A stretch of DNA of 64,000 bases from Escallonia rubra (GCA_033065855.1 JAVXUO010000443.1:1-64000); one strand, 5' to 3'. Positions 1 through 12,399 are shown, numbered from the stretch's first letter. The notes: a model not told the origin generated them from the sequence alone. Numbers and translations are program-made.

Positions 1-308
1 GAGTGGTCGAAAGTGTCTAATCATGATCGCTTAGCAACAACTCTCTAGAAAAAGTTATGTGAAAAGCATAAAGCATGTATTTGGAAGGTAAGATCACATG
101 CATATTTGTATAACTTGGCATTTACTTTTTGTGATCACAAAACAACTTAGCAAGATCAATGAAATGGAGAAAACAAATTTATCACATCTTCTACATTACT
201 ACAAGATGACCTTGATTTCTTCATGGATTACAATTTGACTTTTTTGCCTATTTAGAGAGCTCAAAAATCATGATATTGGCAAAACACACTCTGTAACCCA
301 ACAGAAAA

Positions 309-731
309 ATGTCATCTACCATTTTTCATCTCATAATACTACTCATGGCAATGGTTATGGTTTCACCTACAGTTAACTCTGAGACCTTGCCTACGTATAC
401 TGTGGATATCGGGAGCAACTTAACTGATGCACTCACTGTCCATTGCCAATCTAATATAGGAGATGACATTGGCACACGAGTTCTTCAATATGCTGGTCAC
501 TATTCTTGGAAATTTGGTGTCACTGTTGACCAACCTAGGATCTTCTCTTGTTACTTGAGTTTCGGGAACTCGCGTGGTGCCTTTGATGCGTTCATATATG
601 GTAGAGATTTCGATAGGTGCAAGAACAATCTTTGTCAATGGTGTGTGAACCGACGGGGGGTGTACATTAACATCATGGAAGGCTGGAAAATAGAATATGT
701 CTGGAAGTATGGTGCGCTAAACGAAGACTAG
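309..731 (+). CDS. S1-type self-incompatibility homologue (SPH), copy 1
   Basis: The 140-residue product is a plant self-incompatibility S1 family protein (SPH). These are small, secreted, cysteine-containing proteins; the founding member is the poppy stigma S determinant, and most paralogues have no proven role. Residues 1 to about 24 form a hydrophobic signal peptide ending near VNS-ET. The mature part has the family pattern: VHCQS near residue 45, YSWKF near 65, RIFSC near 77, DAFIYGRDFDRC, then LCQWC and a terminal GW-Y-W motif. The first ATG is used because it gives a signal peptide identical at nearly every residue to copy 2. A TAG ends the protein four residues earlier than copy 2. A possible poly(A) signal AATAAA lies at 821-826. 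The frame is intact; expression and function are unknown. Confidence 0.9.
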   Translation: MSSTIFHLIILLMAMVMVSPTVNSETLPTYTVDIGSNLTDALTVHCQSNIGDDIGTRVLQYAGHYSWKFGVTVDQPRIFSCYLSFGNSRGAFDAFIYGRDFDRCKNNLCQWCVNRRGVYINIMEGWKIEYVWKYGALNED

Positions 732-1583
732 TTGAGTTGAATTACCAGTGATGGTCCAAGACGGATTTTATTGGTCTTGTAAGAATATATTGGCATGAGA
801 ACAACACATGTCTACTACCAAATAAAAGGAATATAAGACCTTTTTTTTGTTGAAAAAAAGGACACATATTTTTATTCAAGCTTTCTAGATGACAGACATA
901 ATAGAGTATGACGCCTCTTCTATCTAAACTCCAAATTTTATCCCATTGAGTGCAAATCTTTCAAAATCACGGGCTACACATTTTTTGGTACACTTGACCA
1001 TCAGAAACATACAAGAATCATAATAGCAAACAAAGTCTTTTGTGTCTTCTAAAACACACCTCATATCGGATAGATTTTCCTCTTAAGAATCTTATGCTTA
1101 GATGATATTTGATTTTCTATTAACATTTTCGGCAATAATTCTTAGCAGAATTTTTTTAATGTCACTAAATAAAAGTCACTTGAGAGATTTACTGACCATT
1201 AATTATTGTTGTATAGAAGTAGGAGAAAGATTCCTTCAGCCCGAGTATCGAGTATGAGCCAATTTTTTTCTATTTGATGCATCTTCGTGAATTTGGAAAA
1301 ACCAAAACACACGTTTTGTATACAGTGAATTTAAACTAAATTTGCTCTTTCAAAAAGTCTATATAAGTTTTTTGTGCTTCTATAATGTACCCAATACTAG
1401 ATAGATTTTCCTCTAAAGAATCCAATCTTAGATTATATTTGATGCATCTCCTTCGGCTTCAAAAAACCAAAATCCACGTGTTGCATAAAGTGGATTTTTA
1501 ACCAAATTTCCTCTTTCCAAAATTTTAGATTATGTATAGATTTTTAAATTCTCATAAAACTCAATTTGTCGTGCCTTGTCTAA

Positions 1584-2027
1584 GGTAGCGTTTGAAATCT
1601 ATTCCGTTTCTAGTTTTTTATCCAGTTTTGTAAATTGGAAAAGAAAAAAAATACGTTTGGCAGACATTTTTTTTTTCCCTTCAGTTTTTAAAATATGGCT
1701 GTTTTTAAAAACTTCCATTTTGGAGTTTTAGGTTTCTAGTTTTTGTTTTAAGACTACCACCACCACCCCCGCCCCCCCGCCACCGCCAGCTCCCACTGTA
1801 GCCGCCCACCGGCACCGCCGCCGGCCACCGCCACCGTAACCACCACCAAAGAAAAAACTCTAAATAAAAATTGGGTAATCAAACACCTAAAAGAAAAAAC
1901 TCAAAATAAAAATTGGGTAATCAAATACCCATTTGCTTTTTAAAAAAATAAAAACTAAATTGGCTTTGGTTTTTTTTTTTTAGAAAAAAAAAAAACAAAA
2001 CTAGAAGTGATTTTAAACAAATCCTCA
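1584..2027. mobile_element. Short hAT-like non-autonomous element (MITE), copy 1
   Basis: An AT-rich element with poly-A/T tracts surrounds a CCACCACCGCC-rich core at 1755-1850. The left end reads GGTAGCGTTTGAAATC and the right end is roughly its inverse (GATTTTAAACAAATCC). A related element lies in opposite orientation at 46755-47217, with the same order of modules (poly-A, core of CCACC triplets, TTGGGTAATCAAA). Copy 2 of the S1 block has no such insert. I do not see a clean target-site duplication, so borders are approximate and the superfamily is a guess. Confidence 0.55.
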
Positions 2028-2248
2028 AGTTGTCAAGTGGTCTATAGGAGCTGATGTGCCACAAAATTTTGAATGTCAAGTGGCCAAATTAATTGGTATG
2101 AGATTGTGCACCAATTTGTATACCCAGTTTTAAGGTCGAAACATATGAAGCCCTACTTTTGAAAAGTGAGACTTGGCCAAGGCCATACTTGTCTTGCCCT
2201 AGCGCTGAGAGTGTCACCTAAAAATTGATTTTATGATGACAATATTTA

Positions 2249-3426
2249 GGGTAAATTACACTTATATCCTTGAGGTTAGAGTGTAATTACAGTCAAGGAC
2301 ACTGAGTTTCAAAATGTAACATTCGTGACCAAAAAACCCTAATTTTGTAACACTTGTGTCCATCCGTTAGGATTCCGTCCAAAAAGTATATTTTTTTATG
2401 ATGTAATCGTTATGTATTTTTTAAATGGCAATACTGCCCTTTATTGCAGTTAATGGTTTAAATAACAGGTAAGGACAAATAGTTTTGATAAATTACACTT
2501 ATGTCCAATATAATTGTTTAAATGTTCAAATTAGGATTAAGGTTTTTTAGGCAATCACACTTATATCCAATATAATGGTTTAAATGTTCAAATTAGGATT
2601 AAGGTTTTTATAATAATTATTTTGTCTTCCCCAGCTAACTCGCCGGCAGCCCCTTCCCCTCGCCCCACGCCGGCAGTCCCTTCCCCTCGCCCCACGCCGG
2701 CAGTCCCTTCCCTCTTACACGCCATGGTAGCCCCACTATCGGCAGCACACGCGGTCGCCGGTGACTAACTCCGTTCCCCGCGCCTTCACCGAAATACCCC
2801 TTCATCTTGCCTTTGCGAGCATCGTGCCGATGCGACCGTGCCGCTACCACTGCAACCGTCCGGTCAGCAGCCCGTCGCCGGCCAGCAACTCCGGTCAGCA
2901 GCCCCATTACCGACGATCAACTCCGGCGCTCCTTCACCGAGCACCATCACCAACGCCTCAGCGCCACAACCATCTCGCAGCTGCCACCACCGCCCGAGAT
3001 TTATCACCGGCGCCATCTCGAGGGAAGGCGACGTCGGCGACGGGAAATGGGAAGGGGGAGGGTGGGGGCGACGGGGAAGGGTGCGGCGACAGGGGGGAGG
3101 GTGGGGGCGACGGGGAAGGGTGCGGCGACAGGGAGGGACAGACGAAGGGGTGTTGTCGACGGTGTTGAGACAGAAATGGCCAAATGGGCTTGGGGGGGAG
3201 GGATGGGGGAAGAGTAATGACATTAATGGCATTAAAAATAAGAAGATGAAATAATGGCATTGAAAAATAAATAAGGTTCCAACTCAGGGGTAATAAAGTC
3301 TTTTCATTAAAATCGTTAGGGTTTTTAAGATTCCGTTTGCTCAATGGACATAAGTGTAATTTGTCCAAACTATTGTCATTGGCTGTAATTACCCCTAAAC
3401 CTCAGGGATATAGGTGTAATTTGCCC
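2249..3426. mobile_element. MULE-type DNA transposon, non-autonomous, copy 1
   Basis: Terminal inverted repeats start GGGTAAATTACAC on the left and GGGCAAATTACAC on the right strand and extend for several tens of bases. The element is bounded by a perfect 9-bp direct repeat CAATATTTA (2240-2248 and 3427-3435), the size made by Mutator-like elements. The empty site survives in S1 block copy 2 at 29251-29259. The interior holds a tandem unit of about 73 bp (about 2487-2610) and a GC-rich region at 2640-3200 with several overlapping open frames. Those are low-complexity and I do not call them genes. A reverse-oriented relative lies at 47303-48468. Confidence 0.88.
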
Positions 3427-3547
3427 CAATATTTATCGTCCCACGGTCAAATCAAAACTATATTATATAGAATCTAAAACCTGCAAAACACACGGAAACA
3501 TTCTAGAACTTTCACGAACCTACAATTCCTGGTTTAACCAAGGGAGT

Positions 3548-4571
3548 TAGACCTGGTAAACGGGTAGACCCGCCGGGTACGGGTAAAATCCGATCGGGTC
3601 CGGATAAAAATGAATCGGGTATATTTTACCCGATTGTTTTTGGGTAGGCATTTTTAGAATCCGTACCCGCGGGTAAAAAATTAATTTTTATTTATTTTTA
3701 ATAAATATTCCTTTCTTTTTCTTCTCCTTTATACTTTCTTTTATTACACAAACACAACTTCAATATTCTCCATTACACAACAATGGCACAAGATCTACAC
3801 AATAAGACTAAAAATCAAGACTAATCTTTTTTACTAAACAAAATAAAACAAAAAATAGTTCAAGATCATCAGATCTGCGTTCAACAGTAAGAGATCAATT
3901 ACACAAGAATCAAAAGTCTACACAACACGACTGAAAATCAACGTTAGGCATCTGGAATAAACAAAATAAAACAAAAAGAAAAGTTCAAGATTGGTCAGCG
4001 ACGGTCAACGGTAGATGTAGTCAGCTACGGAGTGACGGTCGTCGACTTTAAATGATAGATCTGATCGAACACAGCGATGACAGAGTGGCAAACCACAACG
4101 GATGATGAAGCGACGATCTGGAGGCTCTGAGATCGCTCACCTACTCGAACGGTGTTGAATGCGGTGATGGATGACGACGGTGGTAGCGGTGAAGGATCGA
4201 CGATGGTGGAGTTGTTGTAGATCCGTGACGTGGGAATGTGGGGAAAGAGGAGTGAAAGGTGTCGTAGATCTAGAGTGAGAGGGGTGGTGTAGATCTAGAG
4301 TGAGGGGCAGCGGCAGAGAAGTGAGAAGAGAGAAGTAAGGAGAAAAAATGAAAATGAAGGTTAGGGCACCAATCGTCCTTTATATATACTTGGGAAAACG
4401 GGTAAACCGGGTTACCCGCCAACTGACCCGGACCGACCCGAAAAATATTATTCGGCTCGATTCGGGTACGGGTCTATTTTAAAACGGGTAGTACATATAT
4501 GTACATGTACTCGGGGTTTTTGATAGGGTACAGATAGACCCGCGGGTACGGATATAAAATTGCCAGGTCTG
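3548..4571. mobile_element. hAT-type non-autonomous transposon, copy 1
   Basis: Ends are TAGACCTGG and CCAGGTCTG, followed inward by repeated GACCCG / CGGGTA motifs. An 8-bp direct repeat AAGGGAGT flanks it (3540-3547 and 4572-4579), as expected for hAT elements. The related empty site in S1 block copy 2 is near 29346-29353. There is no transposase; the interior is AT-rich on the left and a GATCTG-rich segment around 4000-4330. A related element in reverse orientation lies at 57847-60742. Confidence 0.88.
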
Positions 4572-4579
4572 AAGGGAGT

Positions 4580-6470
4580 AAACAAATTTGTAGACTATAG
4601 CATCTTCGTTCTATCTTGTCCTCTAACATCTATATGTTCTTCCTCTGAGGAAAGTTGGTATTCTTCCCGTCAAGGAGAACACTTAATGGTGGTCAAGAAG
4701 AGATAGACAATGATTCACCGTGAGTTCATGAACTTGCACATAAGCAACCACGACGAATGAGTGACATGCGTCATTTGACCAGTGATACTGGCGCTTCATG
4801 TTTTTTTCTCTTAAGTTTACCATTTATTTTATTCTTTTTTTCATGTCTCATTTTACCTCAAGAGTTGACCTAGTGGTAAAGGAGGTTTGTTCATTTTCTA
4901 GATTTTTCATGATTTAAATCTTGGGGCCAATATACGAAAGAAAAATACTATGTTGAATGTGCCAGGTTGATATGAGGGGTATGCCCTTAAGATTAATCTC
5001 GGTCGACACTAAAGCCCACTTGATGATATCCCTTACCATCCAACGAAAGTAAATAAATCTAAGCTAAAAAGTCAATTTTCTAAGAGTTTCAAGCTTAGTT
5101 GAGTACTGGTTTTGAACTCGTGCGTTGCACACGAGAGTACTTAGTTGAGTACTGGTTATTAAGGAAGGTAATATTACCATTGGGCAACAATAATAACACT
5201 AGTAGAAGCAATGGCAAGTATGGTTGCAATAATTGCAATATAACAAAACCATAGAATTAGAGTTATCTTACTTCTATTTCAACCAATTTAATAACCTTCG
5301 AGGGAACCATCTTTAGAACAAAATTTAGAATGCAAAATGGGTGGCCAAGTTTTCCATGTGACAGTCACTTCTAAGTCTCTAACGCTACAAGATGTATAAT
5401 ATAATTATTTTAAAGTATTTATTTAAGCTAACAATACATTAAACACAATTGTATGACGTACCTGGCCAAAATATTCTCCATATGTAGTCATCATCATGTC
5501 TCTCTATGTGTCATACCTCTATATATCCACGCCTTCAACGAAATTCCTTTCAGTTTCTTCTAACATAACTGTCAAATCTCTCATGTCTAGCAATTGTTAT
5601 TTTGACTTTGATGAATGCTTTCAATAGGCCATGTAGAGGCAAGTTTGGCCAATTCGCACTAAAGCTGCTACATTTGGACTAAATTCTTTTTGCCTGAGGT
5701 CGTGATAAACTTTGATTTTTGACAGCATATGAGATCTCACAGTTGTGTTTGGATCTATTTTCGGTTTTTCTAATTGAAAGGATGAAGCTTTCTTTCTTCA
5801 CCTTCTAAATAGTCTATTTCTGATTGAATCCATATGGGATGAAGCTTTATTTCTCTATCTCCTAAGTAGCCTATTAACTTTGTTCCATCATGCAAGTTAC
5901 GATTCTCAAATAGAATTTTTTTTGCCCCATCCCAGGATGAAGAAAGAGTTTGAACAATCTTCTATTTTTTCGAGATTTTGTACCCACAATTTTCGCAAAG
6001 TGCAATTTTTTCTGGCAATACTTTGTTATTAGTTTCTGACTTGCAATTTGTATTTTCAAAATCTTGCTAAAGCAACCTAATGCGGAGACACTCGTTATCA
6101 ATCCGCATACTTATAAATAAGACCTAGAAGCCAAAAGCTATAAAGTTACAAACACTAATCTTTTTTAGAGATATGTGTAGGCAAGTGATGATTAAATAAA
6201 AGAGAAAATTGATTTCCGGATATAAGACATTATATTTGATCAAACCATATGCAAACATTTTGCATTAACTGAAAATTAAAATCATAGACCACAAATGAAA
6301 AAGGAATTGTTCAAACAAAAAATTTGGAATTTCTAGAATCATAGGCTTGGAAAGAAAATATTCAATCCCTAGAAGAAAAATCACAGTGCTTGAACATGAA
6401 AAGGCCTAGCAAAGACAATAACTCGATGAATAAACAACACTTGTAATTTGTCAACGGGCTACTATTGATG
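4580..6470. other. AT-rich stretch without recognisable gene
   Basis: Up to about 4780 this is the tail of the S1 block. Beyond that I see no coding or RNA feature. A local imperfect duplication of about 60 bp lies at 5780-5880 (two copies of a GATGAAGCTTT... unit), and the short open frame at 5874-6101 on the minus strand has no recognisable similarity. Confidence 0.5.
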
Positions 6471-6477
6471 ACTAATA

Positions 6478-6762
6478 CTCCCCCGTCCTAATAATTAATT
6501 GTGTTTGACTTACACGTTTATTAAGGTTATGAGTCATATTTTATGAGGTTTCCTACCCCAAGAGAGAGAAAGAGAGAGGGATGGAGCAAAGTGGGTCATG
6601 AGAGAGAAAATGGTTGGTGGAGGATTAAATGTGAAGAGAGAAGGATTAAAAAAAGTGTAAGAAGAGTTTTCCACGTGCCAAATCTTTCTTAATTTGAAAA
6701 ATGATCTATTTTTTGGGACAGCCCAAAAAAAAAATATGATTAATTTTTTGGGACGGAATGAG
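6478..6762. mobile_element. Stowaway-type MITE
   Basis: The ends are CTCCCCCGTCC and GGGACGGAATGAG, matching the Stowaway (Tc1/mariner) terminal consensus CTCCCTCCGTCCC, and the element is flanked by TA on both sides (6476-6477, 6763-6764). The 285-bp interior is AT-rich with a GAGAGAAA-rich segment. The open frame read across it is incidental. A left-truncated relative is at about 60770-60988. Confidence 0.88.
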
Positions 6763-8702
6763 TATTTGTTTTCGTTGGTGGTCATTGGGTGCACTTACTT
6801 CCATACTTAGATTACACTTGTTTCTATGATCATTAATGCTAGTAGCTTCCAAGAGCTTTTCTTCAGAATTATTATCAGCTTATAGCAAAATAGATCAATT
6901 ATACAGCACATTGCAGTATTTAATGTACTTCATAATGTTTACTTGATATTGCTCATACAACTCTTATTTTGCACCCTTTTTTAGATGGGATTCATGGACA
7001 AAAAAGTTTTCGCTTATACACTTTGCCCAGTCTCCCTCGTAACATTATCTCTATCTATAAGCCTATGTAGATCTAAGTTAACGTGCCACTTAAGTATAAA
7101 TAAAAAACATATACCTTCTTTAACATCTTTCTTGCCTCAAGCTTAGAGTTGGCGTCAAAGGTCTTGTTAAAAGTTAGCATTTTGCTTCCATGTTGCATAC
7201 GGTAGTCATTCAACTTAATTTGGAGGACATATATTTTTTCCATGTACCTTTCTTCCAACAAATTATGAACCAACATTGGATTCCTTTCTCGTGCTTGAAT
7301 TATGTAAACTAATAGTAAAAGGTGATCAAAATTTTATGCTAAACGACAAAAGAATGAAAGTGGCAAAAAAAAAAATGTACTGTGCAATTAACTTTCACAT
7401 GCATATCCAAAGAATGAGTAACTGAATATCCCTATCACTTTTCCACTTCCATGTCGAACAACACCGTACATATAGCAATGTCATTTTTGTCGCCTATTTA
7501 ATCATTAGTCTATAGCTAAAATTACAAGACCAAAAGCATTCATATAATAACAATTCTACACATATTAAATGACATGCAGTTAAAAATTTCACATCAAAAA
7601 TTATATTGGAACTCAATATAAAACTTTTACATTGCATGATTCACACCATAACTTGAAATCCTTTTCCACATCTTTCTTTCGAAGCGTGCATGACATGTCG
7701 TACCATCTATAAGCACTACCGATCCTCGGGATGATGGCTTTACATGTGTAGAAGTCATTTTTCTAGAAAAAATTTATAATTTTTGAGTAAAAGTTTAAAA
7801 GCATAAAACGAAAATCATCAAATCAAAAATCAACAACCCATGGTACCTAAAATTGGTGGATAACATTCTCGGAAATCTTTGACAAAGTTGTCCTATTCAC
7901 AAAAATAATTTCTTCAGGCTTCACAAAAATAATTCACAATGCGAGGTCTAACTACTTTGCCAATTTGATTAGAAAGTACACTTGGACTACTAACAAAAAA
8001 TGACAAACTCACAAATTTCTAGTCTGCAAAAGGAATGAACATCATATTGAGAGTACAAAATATACCTAATTACGTACTCTGAAACTTCAGCTATCGCCAA
8101 GCTGGTATAAATTTTAGTAGCACCCACTGGAGACAAATTATACCTCCCTGGGGTTTTCATTTTAAGGGTTAAATACACGTTACTATCCCTAAAGTATCCC
8201 GAAATCTCACTTAAGGACCTAGCTTTTCAATTTTTACACGCCAAGTTCTGGGGTTTTAATTTTTCCATTAGTAAGTACCTAACTGCCTTTTCTGTTTATA
8301 TTCATAACTTTTCTCTTAAACGGTTAGAGGCAAAAGAGTCCAATCAGGTTTTTTTTCACTCTCCTCACCTTTTTCTCTTCTCCAACACCTACCTCCAGGC
8401 TCCCCTCATTCACTATCATGTCCCTTAACAAACCTAGCAGTGACTGAAAGTAAAGAAAGAAGTTGGACTGTGACGGGTCTATTTGGCCGATTGCGATAGT
8501 GGTGATGTCAGGTGGTAGTGGTGCTAGGTGCATCGCCGACAGCTGGTTCTTGTTTTGAGAGAGATTGTTGCCGACGATGTTGGTAATCGATGGTTCGGCG
8601 AGTGACGTGACCGGTGGTGTGACTAGTGGTGGATGTCCGGTGATGATGGTGTTGGTGATCGATCGGGCCGCCGGCAATACTGATCTGGGTGCCGCTGGCA
8701 CT

Positions 8703-9416
8703 CAGGGGCGGACCTACATGGTGACAAGGGCCACCCTGAACTTTGGAAAAAATTGCTTATGGAGGTACGTGGTTTTGCTGAAATTTTGAAGGGATGTGGT
8801 TTTGCATATGGAGGTGGTTTTACTTTTGAAAAAATTGCTTATGGAGGTGGTTTTGCTTATGGAGGTGGTTTTACTTTTGAAAAAATTGCTTATGGAGGGG
8901 AGGTACAAACTTCTCATGGTTTTATCTATGTTTTCCTTTCCTGTTTGTATCTAAAACGTGACCTTAGCGTCTTACTTGAATCTTGCGCAATGTTTAGTTG
9001 GGAATTTGATTCGAAGTTGCGTTATGTGCTGATTATATAGCTTGCTAGTTGGGTTATCAATTTAAGTGGTTAATTAAGCACTCTAATGTACAATAACTGA
9101 TGCATAATGTACAACTTGATTGCACCGAGAGTGACAGACAAAGGATGATGAGGTTGTGGACAAGTAGTTGTTGTTAGAATCGCAGGTTTGCTGGGCGTAC
9201 TTAGATGATTATATATTTTAATTTCGGTGATTATATATGTTAATTTTAGTTTAATTTCAGTGATTATATAGAGGTTTAGAATATATGTTTGGTTAATTTA
9301 ATTTTAGTTTGATTTCAGCGATTATATAGAAAACTTTTTAATATTATTTTACTTAAAAAAAAATTTGGTGAATTCGATATAATTTTTGCACCCCCTGAAA
9401 AAAAATTCTGGTTCCG
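8703..9416. mobile_element. hAT-like element nested in the MULE
   Basis: The left end CAGGGGCGGACC and the right end (CAGCGGAACCAG read inward on the minus strand) resemble the hAT end CAGTGGCGGA. An 8-bp direct repeat CTGGCACT flanks the insert (8695-8702, 9417-9424); with that repeat, the right end lacks a few terminal bases. It contains a short-period repeat around GCTTATGGAGGTGG at about 8745-8900, which produces long but meaningless open frames on both strands. Confidence 0.72.
8745..8900. repeat. Short tandem repeats (GCTTATGGAGGTGG type)
   Basis: The unit TTTTGCTTATGGAGGTGG with a TTTGAAAAAA linker recurs four to five times with small changes. It lies within the hAT-like element and explains the repeated-motif frames read across it. 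Confidence 0.8.
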
Positions 9417-10449
9417 CTGGCACTTCTATGATGGCGGCGGTGATGCCGGCGGGCTGTGGTGATTTGGTGGTGCCGTGGTGAGGCCGATTTGGTGGTGGTT
9501 TTAGGTGGACGATCTAGCCATCGGTGATACTGCGATGAGGCCGGCGGTGCTGGGGTGATTTGGTGGTTTAATTTCATGGAGTTACGGTGGCTATGTAGAG
9601 ATGGTGGAAGTGGTGATGGTTTGTGAGCGGCGATGGTTGTGCGCAGCAGTGGTTGTAGTCTTCGCACTGGTGGGCGACGTTTGCTCCGGCGGTGCTGTGA
9701 TGAGACGGCACAATGGTGATTGTCGGTTGAAGGCAGTGGGGTAGTTGAAAGGTTTGGGGATGATTTTAAATTAGGGTTTTAAGAAAACAAAGTTAACTTG
9801 ACGAAATTGCCCTTGACAGTTTGCCTAGATCGTTAGGAATTTAGACAGAGGTCCTTATTTATTACAAAATTAAAACTACAGACCCTTTTGTGTAAAAATT
9901 GAACATTTGGACCCTCAAGATAGCTTTCGGGTACTAACGTGTATTTAACCCTCATTTTAACACCACTAGAGTTTAGGCATATGAAAGACAATTGTAGTTG
10001 ACGAGACAACGTTGTGGTACTCACGTATAAACAACCCAATTTCTTACATTTACCTTTAAATTCCTTCACCGTCATTTGTATGACAACTAGCAGCATGGGC
10101 CATTGCTTGTGATACAAATGTTATCATCAATCCAACTCAATTAGTAGTACCGCTATAGTCCACTTTGATACCCTTCTCCAGATACAACGTTACTGTCAAA
10201 GTCCACCCTCTATAAGAGTCACAAAAACCTAATATGTCATAAAATAGTAAGATTTTAGTGGGTTGTAGAATGCATTAATCAAAAGATATCACAATAAATA
10301 ACATCAGACATTAAAAATTATCTCTTACTTGTCAATCAACTGAATATCTTTCTTGGTCACCATCTTCTTTTGAATACATATGTCTTATTTAGTGCTTTTC
10401 TTACGTGCCGCACAAATCATATCTGCACATGAAAGGGGGAAAAAAAAGA

Positions 10450-12390
10450 GGCTAAGATGATTTCAATACCATATGCATTCACGTATTTATTGATTACTAA
10501 CAAAAAGTATCTGTCTAGAACGTATCAACTTTATCATGGGAAGTGGCATCAATAAACTCAAACATGCTGAGTTTGAAGTGTTTATCTGCACTGACTTAAC
10601 AGTTGTTGCAATGGTAAAGTTGGCAAAAAGTCAGCGTGAAGCAAGTCCAAAGCTTTGTTTTGCTTCTAAGATCCTAAGGGGCGTACGTTTACCAATTTTT
10701 GTACTCTGTTTATGTAATGATGGAAAAAAAGATGCTATTTTTTGTACCTTTATTATTTTGGATATTCATTTTGGATACAAAATCCAAGGTGAATATTCAT
10801 TTTGGATATTCACCTTTTTCCGTTTTTTCCGACACAAATGAATCTCATGTCAAAGAAAGTCACCCACACCACTGTTTACCCTTTCCCTCTGTGCATCGTT
10901 ACAGAGAAAGGCAGAGAAGAGAAGTTGTTCACTCTTTCTCTCTCTTCAGTTTCTCTCTAATTTTCAGATTCATTGCCTGGATCTTCAACTCCCTCTCACC
11001 CCATCGATCTCAGATTCACCGAAGCTGTGCGAAGACCAGAGACTTTCTCGTGCCAAGGCACAGAAGCTGTGCGAATCTTGAGATTTATCCTTCAGCTCAC
11101 GGGTTGGAGAGAGGTGGATTTGCATGCAAGTTAATCAGTGAAAATTACCTTATCGGTTGACAAACGTTGTAACATGAATTTAGAGATGAAGACGGCGCGC
11201 AGGGTGAGGGCACGGCGGCGACGGCGGAAGAGGGTGTTTGGAAGAAGATGGTTGACGGGGTAGAGATGAAGGAGGAGGAGAGGATAAGCTTGGTGAGTTT
11301 TGTGAGATTTGGGAGGGCGAGGCTGTAATTGGGTGAAGACCAGTAAGGCTTATTGTTTGGAAGAAGACCTGCTCGTTGCTGTGCGAAGACCAGTAAGGCT
11401 TGCGAATTTGTTAATTGTATGCTTTTTGATTGCATGTTTTTGTTGTTGTCAGCCGGCAGGTGGTTGTCTTCGACAGGATGAACCGGAAGGAAGAAAAGCA
11501 GCAAGGGTAATACCGGAAAAAAATGGTGGTAACAGTAATAGAAATTATAAAAATACAAAAACAACTGAAAAAGGTAGACACAAAAAAAGTAGTGAAAATA
11601 ATAAAAATACACAACCATAATTTGAGATTGAATACGAAAATATTGAAAACGAAAACACAATATAAAGACACAAAACGAAAAGTGTAAACGTACATGCCCT
11701 AAAGTTTTCAATGAGGTATATGCATCCCTCCTGCAAGTGCTCTAAACTTGAGAATAAGCTTTGTAGGGATTATTTCATGTATGTGATCATCCTATACAAA
11801 TTTTTATTTTTATTTTTTTTATATTAGTAAATTAAGAAAAGCATAAAATCAAGAATTACTTTACTTTAGTATTTGTACATGCTCATCTAGCAATAGCATA
11901 CCAGACCCATTACATCATTGCTATTTTTTAAATTGATCGCATTCCAGATACTTGTACCTCGAACCTTGACCTTGAAGTGTTGTTCTTTGCCAATTCATGT
12001 AGAGTTGGTAAGATGCCTTTCTCCTCTAATTGACTGTATCATTTGTTTGTTCAAGTAAGAAATCACATCCATGAAAAACAAATGTTAAGTCTCAATACAT
12101 TAAGAGGTAAATAGTTGCATGCCACGAAACAACAATACATTAAAACAGAAAAAAAAATTAGAAAATAAAGTCATTGGGTAAGTGAAAGAACCATTTATCA
12201 ATACCTACAGTTAAGAAAAGTAAATAACATGTTTTCGTAAACAACAAATTGTAAAAGTAAATGTGCTTACCAAAACATAAGTGACCTTTTACACTTTTTG
12301 AAAATAACAAAAAGAACACCTTACCGTACAAAGATTTCATTTGATACTATTTAGTTTTGCGTAATAATTCTAACGCTGCCCGTAGTTCTC
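10450..12390. other. Non-coding interval between two Helitron-like relics
   Basis: I see no intact gene. A local repeat with the core GCTGTGCGAAGACCAG occurs at about 11025 and 11376, and AGACCAGTAAGGCTT occurs at about 11337 and 11386. Around 10750-10810 the motif GATATTCATTTTGGATA is repeated. Open frames here (10536-11160 plus, 11145-11711 minus) are low-complexity or lack recognisable similarity. The stretch may be spacer of the minus-strand Helitron with later insertions. Confidence 0.45.
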
Positions 12391-12399
12391 ACCTTACAG

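Larger units (their letters stand above)
1..4780 (+). repeat. Duplicated S1 block, copy 1
   Basis: This block matches 27369-29660 in the same orientation, starting from the first base of the window, so its true left edge is not visible. Collinear anchors include the promoter-like stretch before the S1 gene, the gene itself, a downstream stretch around 1000-1520, the motif around 2160-2210, the bases after 3427 and the bases after 4572. Copy 1 is about twice as long as copy 2 because it carries a MITE (about 1584-2027), a MULE (2249-3426) and a hAT element (3548-4571) that copy 2 lacks. Similarity fades near 4780. Part of the sequence around 1030-1130 is also repeated around 1360-1460. Confidence 0.85.
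8166..9951. mobile_element. MULE-type DNA transposon, second family
   Basis: Both ends read GGGTTAAATACACGTTA inward and continue with partial inverted similarity. A perfect 9-bp direct repeat TCATTTTAA flanks the element (8157-8165 and 9952-9960). It sits inside the RPA-like relic: removing it joins the two halves. The interior is rich in GGTGGTG-type repeats and contains a nested hAT-like insert (8703-9416). No transposase is visible. Confidence 0.88.
7050..10440 (-). pseudogene. RPA70-like relic (probably Helitron-borne), split by a MULE
   Basis: Reading the minus strand downward gives pieces in the order of a replication protein A large-subunit gene. They are KKDIQLID near 10350, TVTLYLEKG near 10180, QMTVKEFK near 10060, ATKIYTSLAIAEVSEY near 8090, WYDMSC...WCESC (the zinc-finger-like part of OB-fold C) near 7700-7640, and MEKIYVLQIKLNDY...NKTFDAN near 7220-7150. 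Splice-like junctions separate some pieces. Stops and frame breaks show it is dead, and a MULE (8166-9951) interrupts it. Plant Helitrons often carry RPA-like genes downstream of their RepHel gene, and a helicase relic lies upstream on the same strand at 12400-12930. A decayed host RPA1 paralogue is the alternative. Confidence 0.7.

Noticed and set aside
2635-3368. Several overlapping open frames of 90-138 codons on both strands in a GC-rich stretch
   Set aside because: They lie inside a MULE, overlap in five frames and encode only proline/arginine- or glycine-rich low-complexity peptides. A captured gene fragment is possible but not supported.
11145-11711. 188-codon minus-strand open frame
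   Set aside because: Phenylalanine/tyrosine-rich start over an AT-rich region and no recognisable motif; overlapping frames are open too. No promoter or splice signals support it.
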